Assembly (NCBI GenBank): GCA_946997535.1
Contig: CAMPVQ010000012.1
Location: 1 to 17,362 of the forward strand
Direction of reading: 5' to 3'
From: an uncultured Candidatus Saccharibacteria bacterium
Lineage (GTDB): Bacteria; Patescibacteriota; Saccharimonadia; Saccharimonadales; Saccharimonadaceae
Length of the DNA stretch: 17,362 nt
Positions 12,979 to 17,362 of this stretch are shown here, piece after piece (within the stretch, counting starts at the first letter, position 1; the number at the start of each line of letters is the position of its first letter). The notes beneath the pieces are model-generated. The model saw only the letters and a list, made by a program, of their open reading frames with translations, did no database searches and was not told where the DNA came from. The position numbers and the translations under genes were made by a program.

Positions 12979-14730
12979 ATGAAAATTAATTTTCAACAAC
13001 TCTGGCGCAGCGTACCAAAGCGTACCGCCGCTGCCGGACTAGTGCTCGCCCTCGCCATCGCGCCAGTTATGCTTGGCGCATGGGGTGGCAAGCGCCCGAC
13101 TTACACCATTCAGCATCCAGCTGACCACGTCACGTTCAACTCCATCACCGATAATCCAAACCACGGTGACGAGCGCAATTTCTTCAGCGTACGCGACACC
13201 GACAGCAAGGAATGGGACAAGGCCAACAAGAACGGATGGACCGACACCATGGAGCTGAAGGCCGGCCACACTTACGAGGCACAAATTTATGTACACAACA
13301 ACGCGGCAGCTAACCTTAACCTCGTCGCAAAAAACGTGCGTGTACACACCAACCTACCAGTGAAGGAGAGTACTTACGGCCATCAATTCGAAGTCAATGC
13401 CTTCCTTTGGAGTGATAACGCTAAGCCAAATGAGATTTGGGACAATATTGTGCTCAAGTCGGACCGCGAGTTCCACGTCAAGGTGGTGGCACAGAAGTAC
13501 TTTAACAACGCCCGCCCAGAAAACAGCACCAAGGGCTTCGACCTCGGGCCAGAGTTGACCGGTTCGACCGGCCGCGGCACCGGCGCGTTGCTAGGCTTCA
13601 ACCAAATGGATGGCAACATCCCAGGTTGTTTCCACTACGATGGCTATGTTTCCATCAAATTTCAACCAGTATTCCGCGTAGTGCCAGCGCCAAAGTTTGA
13701 CCTTGAGAAGCAGGTGAATCGCACCAGCATCAAGGCAGGCGAGACCCTAGACTACACCTTAACTTTCCATAACACCGGTAACGCTAACTTACATAACGTC
13801 ACCGTAACCGACAAGTTGCCAGCTAGCGTCAAGCTAGTGGCCGGTAGCCTAAAGGCCGACGCCAAGTTTACTGGCGACCTTGAGCAGGGCATGAAGTTTA
13901 CTGAAGTGAAGGTTGGCCAAAATGTGACCGTCAGCTTCAGTGTCACTACTGATGAAACTAAGTTGAAGTGCGGTAAGAACGAGGTGGTGAACACTGCCAG
14001 CGCCGTGAGCGACGAGGTGAAGCACGAATTCCAGCGCTTCCTTGGCAACAATACGACTAAGACGACCGTGGAGAAGACTTGCGCCCCAACGCCAACTCCA
14101 ACCCCAACGCCAGAGCCAAAACCAGAGCCAAAACCAGAGCCAAAGCAAGGGTTCGACCTTGAGAAGCAGGTGAACAAGACAGTTGCTCAGGCTGGCGATA
14201 GCCTTACTTACACCTTGACCTTCCACAACACCGGTGAGACCACACTTCACAACGTGGTATTGACCGATAAGTTGCCGGCTGGCACCAAGCTTATCAAGGA
14301 CAGCTTAAAGTCTGCTGCTAAGTTCACGGGCGATCTTGAACAGGGCATCAAGCTTGCTGAGGTAAAGGCGGGTGAAAGCGTCAGCTTGAACTTCGCCGTC
14401 ACTACTGAAGCCAGTGCGCTCCAGTGCGGCAAAAACGACGTGGTGAATGCAGCCATTGCCACTACCGATGAGGTGAAGCACGAGTCATTGAACTTGCTCG
14501 GCAACAACGTGGTAAAGACGGTAGTGAATCGGGTTTGCGCTCCAGCGCCAAAGCCAGTGGTTCCAACTCCAGTCAAGCCAGCGCCAAAGCCAGTGAAGAA
14601 GCCGGCTTCAAAGCCAACACCAGCACCGCGCGAGATTGCTAAGACTGGCGTGAGCGATGCCTTGAGCGCCACTGCCATGCTGACCATCTTAGGCGCCATG
14701 GTTACCGCTTACATCCGTAGCCGTCACTAA
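12979..14730 (+). CDS. Secreted surface protein with two DUF11 repeats and sortase-like C-terminus
   Basis: The 583-residue product starts with a signal peptide (basic residues among 1-15, hydrophobic 17-34). Residues 40-235 form an unnamed domain (NHGDERNFF, then GHTYEAQIYVHNNA, later IPGCFHYDGYV) that I associate with surface proteins of this phylum. Two copies of a DUF11-type beta-sandwich follow at 240-369 and 392-521, both starting FDLEKQVN and sharing YTLTFHNTG, VTDKLPA/LTDKLPA, AKFTGDLEQG and a paired Cys. A TPTPTPEPKPEP linker separates them. The C-terminus has a Pro/Lys linker, IAKTG (553-557), a hydrophobic helix (558-578) and RSRH, the order of an LPxTG-type cell-wall sorting signal with an altered first residue pair. 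AAGGAG at 12966-12971 precedes the ATG by seven bases. It is the second gene of the operon and is closed by a terminator. Confidence 0.9.
   Translation: MKINFQQLWRSVPKRTAAAGLVLALAIAPVMLGAWGGKRPTYTIQHPADHVTFNSITDNPNHGDERNFFSVRDTDSKEWDKANKNGWTDTMELKAGHTYEAQIYVHNNAAANLNLVAKNVRVHTNLPVKESTYGHQFEVNAFLWSDNAKPNEIWDNIVLKSDREFHVKVVAQKYFNNARPENSTKGFDLGPELTGSTGRGTGALLGFNQMDGNIPGCFHYDGYVSIKFQPVFRVVPAPKFDLEKQVNRTSIKAGETLDYTLTFHNTGNANLHNVTVTDKLPASVKLVAGSLKADAKFTGDLEQGMKFTEVKVGQNVTVSFSVTTDETKLKCGKNEVVNTASAVSDEVKHEFQRFLGNNTTKTTVEKTCAPTPTPTPTPEPKPEPKPEPKQGFDLEKQVNKTVAQAGDSLTYTLTFHNTGETTLHNVVLTDKLPAGTKLIKDSLKSAAKFTGDLEQGIKLAEVKAGESVSLNFAVTTEASALQCGKNDVVNAAIATTDEVKHESLNLLGNNVVKTVVNRVCAPAPKPVVPTPVKPAPKPVKKPASKPTPAPREIAKTGVSDALSATAMLTILGAMVTAYIRSRH
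13696..14541 (+). repeat. Tandem duplication of a DUF11-type domain
   Basis: Nucleotides 13696-14085 and 14152-14541 encode two homologous copies of about 130 residues each. Some stretches remain nearly identical at the DNA level (for example CTTGAGAAGCAGGTGAA at the start of both), which points to a fairly recent duplication or gene conversion. Confidence 0.85.
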
Positions 14731-14827
14731 TAGCTAGTAATTAGTATTAATTAGCTACAAAGCTAGCGATAAAACTACAGACTAGCGCCAATCTGGCCAC
14801 AAAATAACATATATCCTATCAGTCTCG

Positions 14828-14852
14828 CACCCCGCTTCGGCGGGGTGTTTTG
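14828..14852 (+). terminator. Intrinsic terminator of the surface operon
   Basis: CACCCCGC (14828-14835) and GCGGGGTG (14840-14847) pair around a stable TTCG loop, followed by TTTT. It lies about 100 bases past the stop at 14730. The interval 14731-15034 otherwise holds an AT-rich stretch with TAGCTA repeats (14732-14757) and the promoter of the next gene; I see no gene. Confidence 0.9.
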
Positions 14853-14951
14853 GTGCGGCGGGTGGTTGAGGCAGCGGCTGTAAATAGGGGTTTATTTCGG
14901 GTTAGCTAGTAGTGCAGGTAGTATTGTAGCTACTTTGCAGGTGATAAAAAT

Positions 14952-14981
14952 TTGGCGAATTGATTACGCTTGTGATATAAT
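14952..14981 (+). promoter_or_regulatory. Promoter of the frameshifted lectin-like surface gene
   Basis: TGA precedes TATAAT (14976-14981), an extended -10 box; a weak -35 (TTGGCG, 14952-14957) lies 18 bases upstream. The block CGCTTGTGATATAATGC plus AAGTATC is nearly the same as the one at 17267-17288 before the next gene. Confidence 0.65.
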
Positions 14982-15034
14982 GCAAGTATCTAGCCGTGGT
15001 GGCAGAAATAACAAAACAAGTAGAGGAGTAAACA

Positions 15035-15091
15035 ATGAGACAATATAAACAACATAAACAATCTAACGCTAAAACCCTGTGGGGGGGGTAA
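15035..15091 (+). CDS. Interrupted N-terminus (signal-peptide start) of the lectin-like surface gene
   Basis: ATG at 15035 has a strong ribosome-binding site (AGAGGAG, 15022-15028, six bases away). In the present sequence it reads MRQYKQHKQSNAKTLWGG and stops at TAA (15089-15091), directly after the run of eight G. The residues are exactly the basic start missing from the downstream frame. With nine G (or six) the frame would continue into VILWPLFSLAVTPLVLATPAHA, a complete signal peptide with cleavage after AHA near residue 40, giving a 654-residue protein with nine G. Confidence 0.85.
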   Translation: MRQYKQHKQSNAKTLWGG

Positions 15092-16998
15092 TTCTTTGGC
15101 CTTTATTTTCACTTGCCGTAACTCCACTAGTCTTAGCCACCCCAGCGCATGCTGCCGACGATAACACCGTCAGTATTGCGGTTGACCAGAACGCAGCACT
15201 TCAGCCGACCGGCACGCTCTACAAAGCCACCACCAACGTCACCGTAAAGACCGGCAAACCCTATGGCTTCAATCTCACAATGCAAGCCGATACGGCTGAC
15301 CTTATTAACAGTAAAGACCAAACCCACAAAATCTCTGCCACCTCAAGCACCACCCCAGTAGCTCTCAACGCCAACCAGTGGGGCTATTCTCTAAATAAAT
15401 CTTCTACCATCTTCAGTGCCATCCCAGCCGGCGCCCAAGCCACCCCAGCCGTGGTGGCTGACGTCACTAAGGCTAAGCCAGCCGGTTGTACGAACCCAGC
15501 GAACTGCACCAAGCAGGTGACCTTTGTTGCCAACGTCGACCCAGCCAAATTAGCCAGTGGCAGTTACAGCACCGTCATCACTTATACCGCCACCGCCAAG
15601 CCAAAACCAGCTCCGGTAAAGTGGACGGTTCGCACAGCTAAAACTAATCCATCCGAGTTGTGCCAATCTGGTAATGTTAATAGTTCTTGCTTGGTTGACC
15701 TTGACTCGAATATGATACCAGTCAAGTACACCGGCACCACCACTAACGCCCAGTGGACCAGTCTTGCCAACCCCGAGGACAGCTCAAACCAGGGTGATTG
15801 GTACAACTACAATAACAAGCAATGGGCGAACGCTCTTACGGTGAAACCGGAAGCTCTGAGTAAGTATAAAAACCAGACTAAGGCGGTTGACCAAGCCGAT
15901 ATCCTCGGCTACTGGGTCTACATCCCGCGTTACCGTTACAGGGTACTTCGCTTTAGTGGCAGCAGCTTACCGGTTCCAGCTCAAAACTTTACCATTGAGT
16001 TTGAAAACAAGCACTCTACTAAAGCTATCCCAACTGCCAATGGTACTTGGGCGACCCATCCAGCCTTCACCTTCGGCAAGAAAGAGCTTAATGGCATCTG
16101 GTTTGCTAAGTTTGAGACCACTGGCACTACTAGCCAACCAACTGTCTTACCAAATGAAGCCCATATTTCTGGCTACTGCAGTGGTATGGACTATAAAGTT
16201 GGCAATTTATACTCACTATCTAAAACCTTAGGTATTAACGACCCGAATAATGTCGGTGGCGGTGACTTCACAACTACTCAAAACAATCACCACCTAGCTA
16301 AATTCAGCTCCCATATGGTCAATAACAATGATTGGGGTGCTGCAACCTACCTCAGCGCGAGTAAGTACGGTGCCGGTTACAATAAAGTCCAAATAAACGC
16401 TAATGGCGCCCATCATGGTGGTATTTATTATGATAGTTACGGTACCACTGGCTGTGGTCCACAATCTAATGGCAATACCGATAGATACAATAATTCTGGA
16501 ACTCTTGGCACTTCACAAGCCTGTGGCAATGCTAACCGTGCTTACAATGGAGCTATCGGCCAACTCGCTAGCACCACCAACAACCCAACTGGTATTTATG
16601 ATATGTCCGGTGGCGGCGATGAATATGTCGCTGCTAGTTATACTAGTGACATACGCTTACATAACTCTAGTACCGGCTACTACTTCAGCCAACCAGCTAA
16701 TGCACCATACGTTAACAATTACAACCTTACCGACCCAAACAACTGTACCTTTGCTACTTGTGGTGGTCAAGCCCTCTATGAAACCAATTTTGGCGGTACG
16801 GGCGGTTCGTATCAATGGAATAGTAATTACATCTATTTTGTGAATTCTTCGAACCCGTGGTTTGAACGGGGTGGCTACTATGACGATGGCTCGTCTGCTG
16901 GGTTGTTCTATGTCGGCAACGGCGATGGCGACGTTGGCCGCAGCGACGGCAACCTTTACGCGTTCCGCGTGGCTCTCGCTCCCGCCCCACAAGACTAA
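15079..16998 (+). CDS. Secreted FGE/C-type-lectin-like surface protein, out of frame with its start (phase OFF)
   Basis: The open frame starts formally at GTG 15079 without a ribosome-binding site. The real start is ATG 15035, one base out of frame across an eight-G run. Residues 3-25 are the hydrophobic part and AHA cleavage site of a signal peptide. A beta-rich domain follows (about 30-180, ending in SGSYSTVITYTATAKP), then a C-terminal domain of the formylglycine-generating-enzyme/C-type-lectin type: ILGYWVYIPRYRYRVLRF, HPAFTFGKKELNGIWFAKFE, GIYDMSGGGDEYVAASY (505-521) and a final W..RGG..DDGSSAGLF...FRVAL (594-633). Catalytic function is unlikely; ligand binding is the usual role of such folds on surfaces. 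Many cysteines suggest disulfides. The last segment resembles a retroelement variable region. No C-terminal anchor is visible. Confidence 0.85.
   Translation: MGGVILWPLFSLAVTPLVLATPAHAADDNTVSIAVDQNAALQPTGTLYKATTNVTVKTGKPYGFNLTMQADTADLINSKDQTHKISATSSTTPVALNANQWGYSLNKSSTIFSAIPAGAQATPAVVADVTKAKPAGCTNPANCTKQVTFVANVDPAKLASGSYSTVITYTATAKPKPAPVKWTVRTAKTNPSELCQSGNVNSSCLVDLDSNMIPVKYTGTTTNAQWTSLANPEDSSNQGDWYNYNNKQWANALTVKPEALSKYKNQTKAVDQADILGYWVYIPRYRYRVLRFSGSSLPVPAQNFTIEFENKHSTKAIPTANGTWATHPAFTFGKKELNGIWFAKFETTGTTSQPTVLPNEAHISGYCSGMDYKVGNLYSLSKTLGINDPNNVGGGDFTTTQNNHHLAKFSSHMVNNNDWGAATYLSASKYGAGYNKVQINANGAHHGGIYYDSYGTTGCGPQSNGNTDRYNNSGTLGTSQACGNANRAYNGAIGQLASTTNNPTGIYDMSGGGDEYVAASYTSDIRLHNSSTGYYFSQPANAPYVNNYNLTDPNNCTFATCGGQALYETNFGGTGGSYQWNSNYIYFVNSSNPWFERGGYYDDGSSAGLFYVGNGDGDVGRSDGNLYAFRVALAPAPQD
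15081..15088 (+). repeat. Poly-G tract (8 G) inside the signal-peptide codons
   Basis: Eight consecutive G lie 46 bases past the A of the ATG at 15035. Their number sets the frame: eight is OFF (stop directly after), nine or six is ON. It has the form of a translational contingency locus. Confidence 0.95.
16858..16977 (+). other. Variable-region-like C-terminal segment (possible diversity-generating retroelement target)
   Basis: The segment encodes W, RGG (67-75 of the local hundred), then TAC TAT GAC GAT, the AG.F core and a terminal FRVAL, the layout of C-type-lectin variable regions. From 16915 to 16959 fifteen consecutive codons end in C or T, as expected if AAY codons of a template had been mutated at their A positions. 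Base use differs from the rest of the gene (more TCG, CGG and GGC). No template repeat is visible in the window. Confidence 0.45.
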
Positions 16999-17266
16999 AT
17001 TCCTTGCGGAGGCATTGCCTCTGCGTACTTGGACGGGTCAAGAGGTGAGGGGGGCTGCGTGCTCCATAAGCTCCACGCGCTTCCAATAGCACCCCCGCGC
17101 ACCCTCGTAAGTCTCACGCACCTCGCCACTCGTTCCACGCCGGCGCTGGTTGAGTGGAAACTGGCCTAGCGGCAGGCTTATGAAATCGCCCGTTACTGTG
17201 CCGAATTGTTGGCGTTAGTGGCTTGTTTAGTTGCTCATGTGGCGAAAAATTTTGTATTTCATATCG
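16999..17266. other. GC-rich, structured, non-coding interval between the two lectin-type genes
   Basis: No credible gene is visible. It holds the hairpin at 17006-17024, a run of six G at 17049-17054, and an imperfect palindrome at 17126-17157 (CCACTC and GAGTGG outside, CCA and TGG inside, GCCGGC in the centre). No template repeat of the preceding variable-like segment is recognisable by eye. Confidence 0.5.
17006..17024. repeat. Hairpin directly after the lectin-like gene
   Basis: GCGGAGGC (17006-17013) and GCCTCTGC (17017-17024) pair with one G-T wobble around ATT, seven bases past the stop. No U-run follows, so it is a poor terminator. A GC-rich stem at this place is a known feature of retroelement target sites. 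Confidence 0.5.
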
Positions 17267-17270
17267 CTTG

Positions 17271-17279
17271 TGCTATAAT
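17271..17279 (+). promoter_or_regulatory. Promoter of the last, truncated gene
   Basis: TGC precedes TATAAT (17274-17279), followed by GC and AGGTATC. The surrounding sequence (AAAAATTT..., CGCTTGTG-TATAATGC-A-GTATC) is clearly related to the promoter at 14945-14990. Confidence 0.65.
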
Positions 17280-17326
17280 GCAGGTATCCAGTAAAAAAGA
17301 GTGTAAAAATGGAGGACAAAAACAAT

Positions 17327-17362
17327 ATGAATATACTAAGACTTAACAGCTGCGGGGGGGGG
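17327..17362 (+). CDS. Start of a further surface-type gene with poly-G in its first codons (cut by window end)
   Basis: ATG at 17327 has GGAGG at 17311-17315 eleven bases upstream. The visible part reads MNILRLNSCGGG and the window ends inside the G run. An in-frame ATG at 17309 overlaps the ribosome-binding site and is less likely. A related promoter, the same distance class from the ATG to the G run, and position in tandem make it a probable paralogue of the gene at 15035. Nothing can be said about the rest of the protein. Confidence 0.6.
   Translation, partial: MNILRLNSCGGG
17354..17362 (+). repeat. Poly-G tract (at least 9 G) at the window end
   Basis: Nine G are visible before the window ends, 27 bases past the A of the ATG at 17327. 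The window, possibly the contig, breaks in the tract, which is common where reads disagree on homopolymer length. Confidence 0.9.

Noticed and set aside
15079..15081. GTG at 15079 as the true start of the lectin-like protein
   Set aside because: No ribosome-binding site, and the signal peptide would lack its basic start; the ATG at 15035 with AGAGGAG supplies both in the alternative phase.
16403..16843. Plus-strand frame of 146 codons inside the lectin-like gene
   Set aside because: Out-of-frame reading of a gene with clear protein-level motifs; no ribosome-binding site.
16999..17362. Template repeat or reverse transcriptase for a retroelement
   Set aside because: No sequence resembling an A-rich copy of 16858-16977 and no reverse-transcriptase motif are visible in the window; the retroelement idea therefore stays a hypothesis.

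Overview
The window reads as a piece of a small-genome, host-associated Patescibacteria/CPR chromosome, most likely Candidatus Saccharibacteria (TM7). This is inferred from the compact housekeeping genes (four-domain S1, IF2 of only 593 residues, type-B L31 with an added tail), the rpmE-prfA-prmC and rpsA-infB blocks, and large secreted proteins with Pro/Thr-rich stalks. No marker gene settles the taxonomy. Base composition is near 50% GC, except for AT-rich edges such as the DNA methyltransferase at the left end.

Layout. Positions 1-350 (minus) hold the N-terminal part of an EcoRI-type adenine DNA methyltransferase. Positions 542-2883 (minus) hold prmC, prfA and rpmE. RF1 carries the GGQ motif that PrmC methylates. 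rpmE and prfA each have their own promoter, separated by an intrinsic terminator. Positions 2972-3949 (minus) encode a single-pass membrane protein with a coiled coil, and 4092-4307 (plus) a 71-residue protein of unknown function. Positions 4501-6051 encode a secreted coiled-coil protein ending in APNTG, whose promoter has a run of nine G between the -35 and -10 boxes. Positions 6355-9231 are rpsA-infB. Positions 9285-9837 (minus) are a DinJ/YafQ-type toxin-antitoxin pair. Positions 9992-10294 (minus) are a hypothetical gene. Positions 10418-14730 are a two-gene operon for large envelope proteins: an 846-residue single-pass protein and a signal-peptide protein with two DUF11 repeats and a sortase-like C-terminus. 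Positions 15035-16998 encode a secreted FGE/C-type-lectin-like protein whose signal peptide is interrupted by an eight-G run. Positions 17327-17362 begin another gene of the same kind, and the window ends inside its own G run.

The most interesting signal is a set of three long poly-G tracts, all on the coding strand of surface-protein genes. One sits in a promoter spacer and two sit in the first codons. They look like contingency (phase-variation) loci: one would tune transcription, and the others would switch translation by frameshift. As written, the gene at 15035 is OFF and one more G would restore a full signal peptide. The same protein ends in a segment that looks like the variable region of a diversity-generating retroelement target (W...RGG...AG.F...FRVAL, with 15 consecutive codons ending in a pyrimidine), followed directly by a hairpin. 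No template repeat or reverse transcriptase is in the window. The combination suggests an episymbiont that both switches and diversifies surface ligands. That is inference from sequence.

A second theme is apparent leaderless transcription: three unrelated genes have a -10 box ending exactly six bases before the ATG.
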